This document shows, one piece after another, positions 19,676 through 29,403 of a stretch of 64,000 nucleotides of DNA. Where the stretch lies: contig JAHJKP010000034.1 in assembly GCA_018821985.1 (NCBI GenBank), positions 1 through 64,000 on the forward strand. Reading direction: 5' to 3'. The notes under the pieces are model-generated. The model was not told where the DNA came from. It was given only the letters and a program-made list of their open reading frames with translations, and searched no databases. Made by a program: the position numbers and the translations under genes. Position 1 is the first letter of the stretch; the number at the start of each line of letters is the position of its first letter. Source of the stretch: Pseudomonadota bacterium (GTDB lineage Bacteria > Desulfobacterota > Desulfobulbia > Desulfobulbales > Desulfocapsaceae).

Positions 19676-19750
19676 AGGATTGCCTCTGTCGGGAAAATTT
19701 TTAGCGAAGCCCGTGGGCTCCGAAACGGTTGTTTGTCTCATCTTTATCAC

Positions 19751-20196
<446 letters not shown>

Positions 20197-20457
20197 ATTG
20201 AATTTCAACTGATGCTAATTGTATATATTGAAGTATATCAGTATATTAACTGGTTGGTGCCAAGGGGTATGTGCGAGGTCTGGCGGTCGTTGTCGCTAAA
20301 AAATGAAAGTTTACCTTCCGGCTGGAGCATATAATTGTACAATTTTGTTATTTGAGTATCGCTGATAATTCAAAAATGTAAGTTATGTCAGTGATGCTAG
20401 CTTCTAGCTATTTGTGTTATTTCAAGCTGTTGCGTCTAGTAAATGTTCTTTTGGTTA

Positions 20458-20474
20458 TTGGCATAGAATTTGAG
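20458..20474 (+). promoter_or_regulatory. Possible weak sigma-54 promoter for the TIGR02001-type gene
   Basis: TTGGCATAGAATTTGAG has the TGGCA part of a -24 box, but ten bases after the GG comes GA instead of the invariant GC. It lies about 75 bases before a start codon and diverges from the glnK promoter. The missing C makes it doubtful. Confidence 0.25.
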
Positions 20475-20548
20475 ATACAAAAGTAGACAGAAGACGGTCT
20501 TTGGGCCTTAATAAGTAAATTCATAATGTTTAGAAAAGGAGAGAGGAA

Positions 20549-21334
20549 ATGAGTAAAGTCGCGAGAAAGGTATTGGCCGGGGTTGCTGCTGCAGGGGTAT
20601 GTCTTTCCATGTTTTCAGGGGTCGCCTGTGCCGAGGAAGAAAAGCCTACGGCGGACCTGACCGTTGGTGCATACAGTCAGTATATATGGCGTGGATTTGA
20701 GCTGAGCAAGGACAGTATTGTGCTGCAGCCGTCCATGACTGTGGCGTATAAGGGTTTTTCTGCAAACCTCTGGGGAAATCTCGATACCGATCCCTACTCC
20801 ACTGAAGAGGATTTGGCTAAAAAGTGGAATGAGACTGACATGACCCTGGCCTATGGCTGGGAAATGGGTCCCGCGGCCTTATCCGTTGGCTATATTTACT
20901 ACGCCCTTGATGCGGCGGATGATTCGCAGGAATTTTTTGCAAGCGCGGCGCTGAACACCTTCTTGACGCCGACCCTGACCGTGTACCGTGACACGGATTC
21001 CTATCAGGGCTGGTACACGACCCTGGGGGTTTCCCATTCTTTCCCGGTGCAGGGAGATATTACCCTGGATCTGGGCGCCCAGGCGAGCTACCTTGCAGCG
21101 GATGAGGACTCAACCTATGCAGACGCAAATGGCGACTCCTACAGCAATTTCCATGACGGGCTGTTGTCGTTGGGCTTCACCGTGCCGGTGAACACCCTCA
21201 TTACAATCAAACCGAAGATCAGCTATACCTTTGCCCTGAGCAATGATGCCGAAGAGCTGATGAAGGCAAGCAGTAAGGACGGGAATGACAGCAGCTTCAT
21301 CTATGGTGGGGTGGCCGTGAGCATGGCTTTCTGA
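20549..21334 (+). CDS. TIGR02001-type outer-membrane beta-barrel protein
   Basis: A 261-residue exported protein. The signal peptide ends near CLSMFSGVACAEE. The mature chain has the conserved early block LTVGAYSQYIWRGFELSKDS and alternating strands ending with GGVAVSMAF, a terminal aromatic residue as in outer-membrane barrels. The family is of uncharacterised proteobacterial proteins, often seen near glnK-amtB; diffusion of a nitrogen compound is a guess. It diverges from glnK and has an AAAAGGAGAGAGG site. An intrinsic terminator follows directly. Confidence 0.8.
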   Translation: MSKVARKVLAGVAAAGVCLSMFSGVACAEEEKPTADLTVGAYSQYIWRGFELSKDSIVLQPSMTVAYKGFSANLWGNLDTDPYSTEEDLAKKWNETDMTLAYGWEMGPAALSVGYIYYALDAADDSQEFFASAALNTFLTPTLTVYRDTDSYQGWYTTLGVSHSFPVQGDITLDLGAQASYLAADEDSTYADANGDSYSNFHDGLLSLGFTVPVNTLITIKPKISYTFALSNDAEELMKASSKDGNDSSFIYGGVAVSMAF

Positions 21335-21365
21335 CAGGGGTTTTTCCCATTTTTTTCCTGTTCGG

Positions 21366-21411
21366 CCCGTCTGTCTTACTCCCTCCCCGGTTGAGACAGG
21401 CGGGTTTTTTT
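21366..21411 (+). terminator. Rho-independent terminator after the TIGR02001-type gene
   Basis: CCCGTCTGTCT (21366-21376) pairs with AGACAGGCGGG (21394-21404), one G-U pair, followed at once by seven T residues. It separates this gene from the mod operon. Confidence 0.85.
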
Positions 21412-21434
21412 ATGGGAAAAAGATCTTGCGCAAT

Positions 21435-21458
21435 CGTTATATTTTGGTAAATATAACG
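21435..21458. promoter_or_regulatory. ModE binding site
   Basis: CGTTATATTT-TGGT-AAATATAACG is a perfect ten-base inverted repeat and closely matches the known ModE box (CGnTATAT palindrome). It ends two bases before the first modE start codon, so bound repressor would block transcription of the modEABC operon and allow self-regulation. Confidence 0.85.
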
Positions 21459-21460
21459 AA

Positions 21461-21856
21461 ATGGAAAAAAATATGACACAAAACAAGGTGAAATCTGGCC
21501 TGCAGTGGCGGGGGCGGATCTGGCTGGAGGGAAGTGATGGCACCTTCCTCGGTCATGGCCGGGTGGTCTTGCTGGAGCGGATCAAGGAGCACGGATCTCT
21601 CTCTCAGGCGGCCAGGTCCATGGAGATGTCCTACAAACACGCCTGGGATCTGCTCGATTCGATAAACCGGCAGGCGGGTTGCAGGCTGGTGGAAACCACC
21701 CGGGGCGGCAAGAGTGGCGGCGGGGCTATGCTCACCCCTGCAGGGGAGAAGGCAATTGCCATCTTCTGGCACTATCATGGACGTTTCCAAGAGCTCCTGC
21801 AGGAGATGACTGTAAGCATGGAGGAGAAATTGTGCGAAGAAATAAAATGTTTGTGA
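21461..21856 (+). CDS. modE: ModE-type molybdate-responsive regulator, DNA-binding domain only
   Basis: A 131-residue winged-helix regulator of the ModE N-terminal/LysR-like type: GHGRVVLLERIKEHGSLSQA, then ARSMEMSYKHAWDLLDSIN is the helix-turn-helix and GGKSGGGAMLTPAGEK the wing. The C-terminal molybdate-binding (TOBE/MOP) domains of E. coli ModE are absent, so metal sensing must use another partner or a different mode. The start is unsure: ATG at 21461 or at 21473 (MTQNKVK), neither with a clear ribosome-binding site. It overlaps the start region of modA and sits directly behind its own operator. Confidence 0.85.
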   Translation: MEKNMTQNKVKSGLQWRGRIWLEGSDGTFLGHGRVVLLERIKEHGSLSQAARSMEMSYKHAWDLLDSINRQAGCRLVETTRGGKSGGGAMLTPAGEKAIAIFWHYHGRFQELLQEMTVSMEEKLCEEIKCL

Positions 21857-21864
21857 GGTGCTTT

Positions 21865-22605
21865 ATGTGGGTGCTGATGGTAATGGCAGTGCTTTTCTCG
21901 AAAGCAGATTGTGCCGGCGCGGAAGAGCTTCTTGTCTCTGCAGCCAGCAGCCTGACGAACTCCTTCAAGGATATTGGCAAGGCATATGAGGCAAGAAATC
22001 AGGGGATGACGGTCCGCTTCAATTTTGCGGCCACGGGGCCACTCCTGCAGCAGATAGAGCAGGGTGCGCCTGTAGATATCTTTGCCTCTGCCGACCAGGA
22101 ATTCATGGATAAGGCGGAAAAAGGCAGTTTTGTCCTGCCGGAAAGCAGAACAGATTTTGTCGGAAATTCTCTGGTGCTGATCACTCCGCTGCATATGACG
22201 GTGGTGAAGGGACTTGCTGATCTGCAGTCATCCGCCGTTCAAAAAATCAGTATGGGCAATCCTGATTCGGTGCCTGCCGGCAGATACGCCAAGGCGGCCC
22301 TGGAAAAGCAGGGAATATGGGGGATGATTGCTCCCAAATGTGTCATGGGGATCTCGGTGAAACAGGCCCTTGAGTATGTGATGCGGGGAGAGGTTGAGGC
22401 GGGGATTGTCTATGGAACAGATGGAGTGGTGGCAAAAGAGAGGGTGCGGGTTGTGACAGAGATCCCAGTCGTTGCCCCCATTGTCTATCCGGTGGCTGTT
22501 GTGAGGGCGAGCACGAAGCAGGATGAGGCCCGGGCCTTTATCCGCTATCTGCACGGCCCAGAGGCGCAGGCCATTTTTGCAGGATATGGTTTTAAAAAAA
22601 TATAA
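21865..22605 (+). CDS. modA: Molybdate ABC transporter substrate-binding protein
   Basis: Periplasmic molybdate/tungstate binder. A signal peptide (MWVLMVMAVLFSKADCAGA) is followed by the ModA pattern: VSAASSLTNSF, FNFAATGPLLQQIEQGAPVD, FASADQEFMD and GNPDSVPAGRYAKAAL. About 246 residues, normal length. The ATG at 21865 is preferred because GAGGTG lies five bases before it; an ATG at 21847 overlaps the modE stop. Second gene of the modEABC operon. Confidence 0.93.
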   Translation: MWVLMVMAVLFSKADCAGAEELLVSAASSLTNSFKDIGKAYEARNQGMTVRFNFAATGPLLQQIEQGAPVDIFASADQEFMDKAEKGSFVLPESRTDFVGNSLVLITPLHMTVVKGLADLQSSAVQKISMGNPDSVPAGRYAKAALEKQGIWGMIAPKCVMGISVKQALEYVMRGEVEAGIVYGTDGVVAKERVRVVTEIPVVAPIVYPVAVVRASTKQDEARAFIRYLHGPEAQAIFAGYGFKKI

Positions 22606-22699
22606 ATCCACAGCCGTAAGTCTTAAGCCATAAGCGTTCGGTTTACGGTTAAGCGCCATGGCTGCAAGCTGATTAAAAACTCTTCCCATCCCATCAACC

Positions 22700-23374
22700 A
22701 TGCCTGATCTTTCCCCCCTGTGGCTCACCCTGCGCGTTGCCTGTTTCGCGACCCTGATCGCCTTTGGCTTTGCCGTGGCCTTTGCCTGGATCACTGCCCG
22801 CTTAACCTTCTGGGGCCGGGATCTGCTCGATGCCATCCTCACTCTGCCGCTGGTCATGCCGCCCACCGTCCTGGGCTACTATCTCATCGTGGTCTGGGGC
22901 CGCAACGGCTGGCTGGGCGGCTGGCTGTATGAGCATCTGGGCATCATCCTGATGTTCACCTGGCAGGGCGCGGTCCTTGCCGCCACGGTGGTGGCCTTTC
23001 CCCTGCTCTTCAAGTCGGCGCGGGCCGCCTTTGAAGGGGTTGATAGTGAATATGAAAAGGCCGCCCGGATCCTGGGTGATACGGAGATTCAGCTCTTTTT
23101 CAGGATAACCCTGCCGCTGGCTGCCCGCGGTCTGGCGGCGGGAACCATGCTTGCCTTTGCCAGGGCCATGGGTGATTTCGGGGCGACCCTGATGGTGGCT
23201 GGCAACATCCAGGGGAGGACCCAGACCGTGTCCATGGCGGTCTTTGACGCCGTGCAGGTCGGCGATTATCAACTGGCCAATACCCTGGTGGTTATCATGT
23301 CGCTGGTCTGCATCACCATCCTGGTCATGACCAACAAGCTGACCGCCAGGCGGCAGGGAGGGACCAGGCAATGA
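22700..23374 (+). CDS. modB: Molybdate ABC transporter permease
   Basis: Inner-membrane permease of the molybdate importer, 224 residues with about five helices. The EAA loop that docks to ModC is EYEKAARILGDTEIQLFFRI, and the region after it (TLPLAARGLAAGTMLAFARAMGDFGATLM) is strongly conserved in ModB. The ATG has no good ribosome-binding site. The 94-base gap after modA has partly self-complementary sequence (CAGCC ... GGCTG, CTTAA/TTAAG), perhaps an mRNA structure that sets the high modA to low modB ratio. Its stop overlaps the modC start by four bases. Confidence 0.94.
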   Translation: MPDLSPLWLTLRVACFATLIAFGFAVAFAWITARLTFWGRDLLDAILTLPLVMPPTVLGYYLIVVWGRNGWLGGWLYEHLGIILMFTWQGAVLAATVVAFPLLFKSARAAFEGVDSEYEKAARILGDTEIQLFFRITLPLAARGLAAGTMLAFARAMGDFGATLMVAGNIQGRTQTVSMAVFDAVQVGDYQLANTLVVIMSLVCITILVMTNKLTARRQGGTRQ

Positions 23375-24111
23375 GGCTTGAGGTTGACATCTGCAAAACA
23401 CTGCGCTCTGGAGGCAGAAGCTTTGTGCTGGAGGCAACATTCGCCTCCCGGGATGACCTGACCGTGATCTTCGGACCCTCTGGTTCGGGCAAGAGCCTGG
23501 CCGTCCAGTCCATTGCCGGCTTGGTCAGGCCTGACAGCGGCAGGATCGTAGTGGGCGGCGAGCTTCTTTTTGATGACAGCCAAGGGACCAACTTGCCGAC
23601 AAGGGAACGCAATATGGGCTATCTTTTTCAGGATTATGCCCTGTTCCCGCATCTGACCGTCCGGGAGAACATCGCCTACCCCCTGAAGAAAACGTGGTAT
23701 TTTGGTCTGCTGCCGGGGCAGAGGCAGGAGGTCGAGGAAATCATGGCGGCCTTTGAGATCAGCCATCTTGCTGAAAGCCTGCCGAGCGAGCTGTCCGGGG
23801 GACAGAGGCAGCGGGTGGCCCTGGCCCGGGCGCTCATCAAGAAACCTTCCATTCTCCTGCTGGATGAGCCATTTTCAGCGCTCGATTCCATGCTCCGCCA
23901 CCGCATGCGTATGGAACTCCTCGAGATCCGCCAGAAATTTGCTGTGCCCCTGGTGGTCATCACCCACGACCCGGCTGACGTGGAGGTCTTTGGTGACACC
24001 CTGGTGGTCTTTGAAAACGGGGGGGTCAAGGAGGTCAGCCGGAGAACGCATCAACCGGAAACGGCAGATGCCAACATCTGGCGCCAGAAGGTCTGCTGGC
24101 GGGCCAAGTAG
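23371..24111 (+). CDS. modC: Molybdate ABC transporter ATP-binding protein, short form
   Basis: ATPase of the importer. Walker A is GPSGSGKS, the signature is LSGGQRQRVALARAL, Walker B is ILLLDEPFSALD, and the switch histidine is in VVITHDPAD. At 246 residues it lacks the roughly 100-residue C-terminal molybdate-sensing (TOBE) domain of E. coli ModC, so feedback inhibition by bound molybdate is not expected. It overlaps modB by an ATGA. Its last 260 bases and 70 bases beyond the stop recur, decayed, at 30.6 kb in the same orientation. Confidence 0.93.
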   Translation: MRLEVDICKTLRSGGRSFVLEATFASRDDLTVIFGPSGSGKSLAVQSIAGLVRPDSGRIVVGGELLFDDSQGTNLPTRERNMGYLFQDYALFPHLTVRENIAYPLKKTWYFGLLPGQRQEVEEIMAAFEISHLAESLPSELSGGQRQRVALARALIKKPSILLLDEPFSALDSMLRHRMRMELLEIRQKFAVPLVVITHDPADVEVFGDTLVVFENGGVKEVSRRTHQPETADANIWRQKVCWRAK

Positions 24112-24179
24112 GAAGCAGAAACAGTGGCATAAGCATGGGTGGTGAGCCGGCAAAAGGGATGGCAGTAGATGATAACTCG
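23853..24179 (+). repeat. Direct repeat, left copy (modC 3' end and flank)
   Basis: This stretch, ending in GATAACTCGG, is matched at 30591-30865 by a diverged copy that includes the 3' flank (GAAGCAGA, GTGGCATAAGCA, GGGTGGTGA). The remaining 350 bases before the next gene (24180-24534) hold no recognisable feature apart from that gene's ribosome-binding site. Confidence 0.85.
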
Positions 24180-24534
24180 GTGCAACCCGGTAACGGATCT
24201 TGTCGGGCTAATCAGTGAAAAAATCCTGCCATGAAGTCTGTATTAACTCGAAATATCCCCCTTTTTTCTTCTCAGTATCCAGATATCGAATTGACTCTGT
24301 GGCTCTATCGCATTGAAATCGTCTCCTCTTTCCGGTACACTATTTCTTCCCTTCGGGCTGTTGCTCCTTCGGCTTAGATTTTTTGGTGATGACAATTTTT
24401 TTGACAGGGATAGTATTTTTATATCCCTGTTCCGCCATTGTGCTGTTAGGGACGTGCTCGAAATAATCTTCAGGGAGGAGTGTCTTTCTGTTGTCTTCTG
24501 ACGAAAATTTATAAAACCTCACGGAGAAATGTCC

Positions 24535-25371
24535 ATGAAACCATCTCGAAAAACCGGAAAATTAAAGCTGCTGGCCCTTGCTCTCTTTTTCTTTTCTTTT
24601 CCTCTCTCTGCTGGAAGTGCTGAGCTGACGCTGGCGCTTGCTGATTCTACCTGTGAGACCATGAAGCAAGCGGGAGAGATCTTTACCCGGAAAACCGATA
24701 TCAGCCTTCATTATATCTGCCAGTCCTCCGGATTACTCTTCAAAGGTATCAGCGAAGGAGCACTCCCTGCCGATTATTTTTTATCTGCCAGCAATAAATG
24801 GATGCAGGCTATCGTGGAGGCCGGTCTGGTTCATTCGGAGGCGGTCAGAACAAACTGGGGGAATCAGCTGGTCGTGACTTCTTATCCTTCCAAAACCGGG
24901 GAGTTGGAAGTCCATGGCCTTGATGATTTGCTGACGCCATCGGTGAAAACAATCATTGTCGGCGACCCGGAGATAGCCCCCTTCGGAATGTATGCCAAGC
25001 AAGCCCTTGTCAATGCTGAAATGTGGGAAAAAATTCAACCCAAACTCAAGATCACTCCCAAAATCAGCTTGTCCATTCGAGCGCTCAAAAAATTAAGTTT
25101 GACGACTCCGGGCATCGTCGCCTTGCTGTATAAAACAAATGTGGCCGACAAAATGCAGATTCACTTTGCCGTTCCCCAACAGCTGTATCCCCCAATAAAC
25201 TATTATTCCGCGCCTCTTGCCAAGGCCGAACAGAAGAAGGAAATGATCCTGTTCCTCGATTTTATCAGAGGGGAAGAGGCCAGTGCGATTTTCAGCTCGG
25301 CAGGCTTTGTTGTTAATCCGTCCAGCCAATCGCTGCCAAAAGAAGCGGATGCTGCGGCGAAGAGTCGTTAG
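24535..25371 (+). CDS. ModA-like periplasmic binding protein linked to a sensor kinase
   Basis: An exported binding protein of about 278 residues (signal peptide LKLLALALFFFSFPLSAGSA). It aligns by eye with ModA along its length: YICQSSGLLFKGISEGALPAD for FNFAATGPLLQQIEQGAPVD, and GDPEIAPFGMYAKQAL for GNPDSVPAGRYAKAAL. The key serines of the oxyanion pocket are only partly kept, so the ligand may differ. There is no permease or ATPase partner; the next gene is a hybrid kinase with a periplasmic sensor, so it probably delivers a ligand signal rather than nutrient. ATG at 24535 has GGAG at better spacing than the ATG at 24529. Confidence 0.82.
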   Translation: MKPSRKTGKLKLLALALFFFSFPLSAGSAELTLALADSTCETMKQAGEIFTRKTDISLHYICQSSGLLFKGISEGALPADYFLSASNKWMQAIVEAGLVHSEAVRTNWGNQLVVTSYPSKTGELEVHGLDDLLTPSVKTIIVGDPEIAPFGMYAKQALVNAEMWEKIQPKLKITPKISLSIRALKKLSLTTPGIVALLYKTNVADKMQIHFAVPQQLYPPINYYSAPLAKAEQKKEMILFLDFIRGEEASAIFSSAGFVVNPSSQSLPKEADAAAKSR

Positions 25372-25446
25372 CCATCACCAGACAAGGATATTGTGGGGTA
25401 GCGTTGGCAAGCGTGGCGGGTATAAATAAGATTGTGGAAGGGATTC

Positions 25447-28400
25447 ATGTCAGAAAAATTGGAAGACAGTCAGAATAGTTTTACCTTCACCCTGCGTAGG
25501 GGCTTGGGGCGAACCCTTTTTCTCAGCTTTATGCTCCTTGCCTTGGTGCCGCTGCTGGTGTCTGGCTGGTTGAGTTATCGCAACGCTCGCACCAGCCTGT
25601 TCGAAAAAGAGATCAAGAGTTTGCAGACGGCCATGTCGCTTCGCAGTTTGTATTTTGAGGCATATTTCCAGGAACGATTTAACGACTTGGCGATCCAGGC
25701 CGATCTCAGTGAAAATATATTCCTCCTGAAGGAACTGCAACAGAGCTATAATAAGAGCAAAATTCCCCTGACCCAATTTGTAAAATCATACGACTATCTC
25801 CGTATCGCCACCGAGCATTCTCAGGATCTCCAGGATTTTCAGGAACGTGCCGGGTATTCCAATATTTATCTCATTGATGTGAACGGAAATATTCTCTTCA
25901 GTGTTGCCGGCGAGGAAGATCTGGGCACCAATATTTTCACTGGCCCCTATCATGAATCCGATCTGGCCAAACTCTGCCGTCTAGCTGTCAAGACCGGCCG
26001 TCCCCTCAGTTCCGATGTCACCATCTATGGTCCTTCCGGTAAGCAGAAGACGCTTTTTAATGCCCAGCTTATGTTGGATGGATCCGGTGAAGAAGCAGGG
26101 ATTCTCGTCATGCAGATCAAATTGGAAACAATCGATGCCCTCATGGCTGATGCCAGTGGACTGGGGACAACAGGGCAGGTGTTTGTTGTCGGCAATGATG
26201 GGACCCTGCGCACCAGCCTCCGAAACGATCGAGCAAAGCAGGTCTTGTCGAGTCATGTCAATAATATATTAGTCAAGAAGTGGCTGGACAGGGAGGAGAT
26301 ACGGCACGGTGTCGGTCACGAAAAGGAGAGAAAGTCTCTTGTCTCGGGAGAGCTGAAGGGCACTCTTTACGTGGGGGAGAGTGGCAACAGAGTCCTGGGC
26401 ATTTCCCAGGATATGGACGCCATGGGGCAATATGACATGCACTGGCTGATGATCGCCGAAATAGATGAGGCAGAGGTGTTGGCAGCGGCCAGTGAGTTAC
26501 AAAACATGCTTATTGCCATTGTCTCTTCTACCGGCGTCCTTATTCTGTTGCTGGCTGTTTTCCTGACCAGGCGGATGATTACCCCCTTGGTAAATCTTAC
26601 CGCCTGGGCCAAAGAGGTGGCTACCGGTGATCTTGCTCTTCGTAAGATGACCCCTCCGGCTAACGAGATTGGGACCCTCTATCAGGCGCTCTCCGACATG
26701 GTAAGTTCCCTGCGGGAAATGATTGACTCGAAAGATAGGCAGGACTGGTTCAAGACTGGTGAAACAGGGCTGAATGATGAGATGAGGAGCGAAGGCACTA
26801 TCGCAACCCTTGGCGAGAATATCCTCAACTATCTGTGCCGCTATCTGGATTTGCCTGTCGGCGCATTCTTTGCCTATGAAAACGATACATTAAAGTTGAC
26901 GGCCAGTTATGCCTATTCAATACAGCCTGGCGGCGGGACGGAGTTTTCCCTCGGTGAGGGGCTGGTCGGCCAGACGGCCCGGGATAAGAGGAAGATGTGT
27001 CTACAGGAAGTTCCAGAAAATTGTGTCGATCTGCAGATCAGGTCGGGCCTTTGTACATTCTCCCCTAAGGCTATCCTGATCCTCCCCCTGGTTCGAGACA
27101 ATAAGGTCCTGGGTGTCCTTGAGTTTGGTTCGAGCCGGACTTTCAGTGAAGAGGAAATCAATTTTCTCGAACACATCTCTGAATCTGCGGCCATCGCCAT
27201 TCAAAGCTCCACGTCCCGCCAACAGCTGCAGGCGCTCCTGAAGAAAACTCAGGAGCAGGCCATCCAGCTCAAAAGGCAGCAGATCATTCTTGAGGAGAGG
27301 AATAAGAAAATCGAGCAGAGCAGTCAGTACAAATCGGAATTCCTGGCCAATATGAGCCATGAGCTGCGCACCCCGCTCAACTCCATTCTTCTGCTTTCAA
27401 GCCTCATGGCTGACAATAAAGGGAAGGTGTTGTCCGAGGGTGATGTGGAGTGTGTCAGGACCATCAACAAGGCGGGCAATGATCTGCTCAATCTTATTAA
27501 TCAAGTGCTTGATCTGGCCAAGGTGGAATCAGGACGGATGGAGGTTGTCTTTGCCGATGTCAGAACGGAGAGTGTCGCCCGGCATATGACTCATCTCTTT
27601 CAGCCAATTTGTGAAAACAAAGGGCTGGAATTTCAGGTAAGCAGTGATGATAATATGGTGAAATCGTTTAGGAGCGATCAGTTTCGCATGGAGCAGATCC
27701 TGAAAAATTTTCTCTCCAACAGCTGTAAATTTACGGAAAAGGGGAGGGTCTCCCTGCGTATGGGCAGCGTGCAGGGTCTGGGGCCGGATCTGCTCGCCTC
27801 TGTGCCCGAAGAACTGCGATCACCCGGGAATCTGGCCTTTAGCGTGACCGATACCGGTATAGGTATTGCCAAAGCAAATCAGGATCTTATTTTTGAGGCC
27901 TTTCAACAGGCGGATGGGAGTACCTGCCGCCACTACGGCGGTACAGGGCTCGGCCTGTCGATCAGCCGGGAAATTGCGAGACTGCTCGGGGGTTGTATCG
28001 CCATGATAAGCGATCCCGGCCATGGGTCGACCTTTGCTCTTGTTATTCCGGAGCAGGGTGAGGCGTCTGCCTTAGACGAGGTTGCTGGCAAGATTTCAGC
28101 TCAAAAAGGAAGCGTCTCCGCCTCAATATCGGAAGCGTCCATAAAGGTGTCTGAACAGCAGCCCGTTGTCCTTGTTGCCGATGATAGAAACCATCTGGAG
28201 GACGATGACAAAGTATTGCTGATTATTGATGATGATCCAGTTTTTGCCACAGTTGTCCGGGATATGGCCCGGGAGGAGCAATTCAAAGTTCTGGTGGCGG
28301 AAAATGGTGAGGTCGGCCTGCAGCTCACCGAGGTATACCGAATAACAGCTATTGTTCTTGATATCGGACTTCCGGGTATGAGCGGCTGGTCCGTTCTCAG

Positions 28401-29403
28401 CCGCTTAAAAGAAGGCAGTTCGACCCGGCATATCCCGGTGCATGTTATTTCTGCCTCAGATAGAGACCGAGAGGCTTTGAAGATGGGTGCCTTGAATTTT
28501 CTCATCAAGCCGATAGACGCAACCGCTCTTCATGAGGCATTGGCAGAATTGAGAGATGTTGCCTCCTCCCGCCGGAAAAAACTCCTGCTGGTGGAGGACG
28601 ATGCCACCCTGTCGCAGGTGCTGAAAAACTTTTTAATGGCAGACGATATTGAGTTTCTCCATGCCGATACCGGGGCTCAGGCACTTGCCATTCTGCAGGA
28701 GAATAAGCCTGATTGCATCATCCTTGACCTTGGCCTGCCGGATATGGATGGTGAAGACTTGTTGCAAGTAATTGAAGAGAGGAAGGATCGGCAGAAAGTT
28801 CCGGTTATTGTCTATACCGCTAAAGATCTGACTCCTGCACAGAAGGCCTTGATTGATCAATGCAGCCGGACAACCCTTTTAAAGGATGGAGCTTCCCATG
28901 AGCAATTGCTGGCCGAGATCACGCTGTTCATGCATCGGGTGGAAAAGGAGCTTCCTCCCCAGCAGCAGGAGATAGTGCAACGATTTTATAATCGTGGTGA
29001 AGATGCCTTTGCTGGGAAAAAAATTCTGCTGGTGGATGATGATATGCGGAATGTTTTTTCTTTACGGAAGATCCTTACTGACAAGTCAATCGATGTTGTG
29101 GTCGGCAAAAATGGCAGGGAGGCCCTGGAGCAGTTACAAAACCATGCTGATATAGACCTGGTGTTAATGGATATCATGATGCCGGTCATGGACGGCTTTG
29201 AGGCCATGGCGGAGATCCGCAAAGAGAGCAGGTTCAAGAGATTGCCGATCATTGCCCTTACCGCCATGGCGATGAAGGATGATCGGCAAAAATGCATTGA
29301 TGCCGGGGCCAGTGATTATCTGACAAAACCCATTGAGATGGAGCGACTGTTTTCCATGTTGCGGATGTGGTTGTATGGGCAGGAAGGTAGAAGAACCCCA
29401 TGA
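25447..29403 (+). CDS. Hybrid sensor histidine kinase with GAF and three receiver domains
   Basis: A 1318-residue membrane kinase. Order: TM helix (about 23-43); periplasmic dCACHE-like sensor to about 350; second TM helix (about 354-376); HAMP (about 377-430); GAF (about 460-590); coiled coil; HisKA with the phosphate-accepting His638 in FLANMSHELRTPLNS; HATPase with NFLSNSCKF, DTGIG and GTGLGL; then three receivers whose phosphate-accepting aspartates are Asp972 (VLDIGLPG), Asp1094 (LDLGLPD) and Asp1242 (MDIMMPVMDG). All catalytic residues are present. The ATG at 25447 has a GGAAGGGA site; a TTG at 25432 is unlikely. Its stop overlaps the start of a cheR scrap, and a REC-GGDEF gene follows. 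Confidence 0.93.
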   Translation: MSEKLEDSQNSFTFTLRRGLGRTLFLSFMLLALVPLLVSGWLSYRNARTSLFEKEIKSLQTAMSLRSLYFEAYFQERFNDLAIQADLSENIFLLKELQQSYNKSKIPLTQFVKSYDYLRIATEHSQDLQDFQERAGYSNIYLIDVNGNILFSVAGEEDLGTNIFTGPYHESDLAKLCRLAVKTGRPLSSDVTIYGPSGKQKTLFNAQLMLDGSGEEAGILVMQIKLETIDALMADASGLGTTGQVFVVGNDGTLRTSLRNDRAKQVLSSHVNNILVKKWLDREEIRHGVGHEKERKSLVSGELKGTLYVGESGNRVLGISQDMDAMGQYDMHWLMIAEIDEAEVLAAASELQNMLIAIVSSTGVLILLLAVFLTRRMITPLVNLTAWAKEVATGDLALRKMTPPANEIGTLYQALSDMVSSLREMIDSKDRQDWFKTGETGLNDEMRSEGTIATLGENILNYLCRYLDLPVGAFFAYENDTLKLTASYAYSIQPGGGTEFSLGEGLVGQTARDKRKMCLQEVPENCVDLQIRSGLCTFSPKAILILPLVRDNKVLGVLEFGSSRTFSEEEINFLEHISESAAIAIQSSTSRQQLQALLKKTQEQAIQLKRQQIILEERNKKIEQSSQYKSEFLANMSHELRTPLNSILLLSSLMADNKGKVLSEGDVECVRTINKAGNDLLNLINQVLDLAKVESGRMEVVFADVRTESVARHMTHLFQPICENKGLEFQVSSDDNMVKSFRSDQFRMEQILKNFLSNSCKFTEKGRVSLRMGSVQGLGPDLLASVPEELRSPGNLAFSVTDTGIGIAKANQDLIFEAFQQADGSTCRHYGGTGLGLSISREIARLLGGCIAMISDPGHGSTFALVIPEQGEASALDEVAGKISAQKGSVSASISEASIKVSEQQPVVLVADDRNHLEDDDKVLLIIDDDPVFATVVRDMAREEQFKVLVAENGEVGLQLTEVYRITAIVLDIGLPGMSGWSVLSRLKEGSSTRHIPVHVISASDRDREALKMGALNFLIKPIDATALHEALAELRDVASSRRKKLLLVEDDATLSQVLKNFLMADDIEFLHADTGAQALAILQENKPDCIILDLGLPDMDGEDLLQVIEERKDRQKVPVIVYTAKDLTPAQKALIDQCSRTTLLKDGASHEQLLAEITLFMHRVEKELPPQQQEIVQRFYNRGEDAFAGKKILLVDDDMRNVFSLRKILTDKSIDVVVGKNGREALEQLQNHADIDLVLMDIMMPVMDGFEAMAEIRKESRFKRLPIIALTAMAMKDDRQKCIDAGASDYLTKPIEMERLFSMLRMWLYGQEGRRTP

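Noticed and set aside
20250-20275. Second sigma-54 promoter for glnK at TTGGCACCAACC (minus strand)
   Set aside because: Ten bases after the GG comes TT instead of GC, and a better promoter lies 60 bases closer to the gene.
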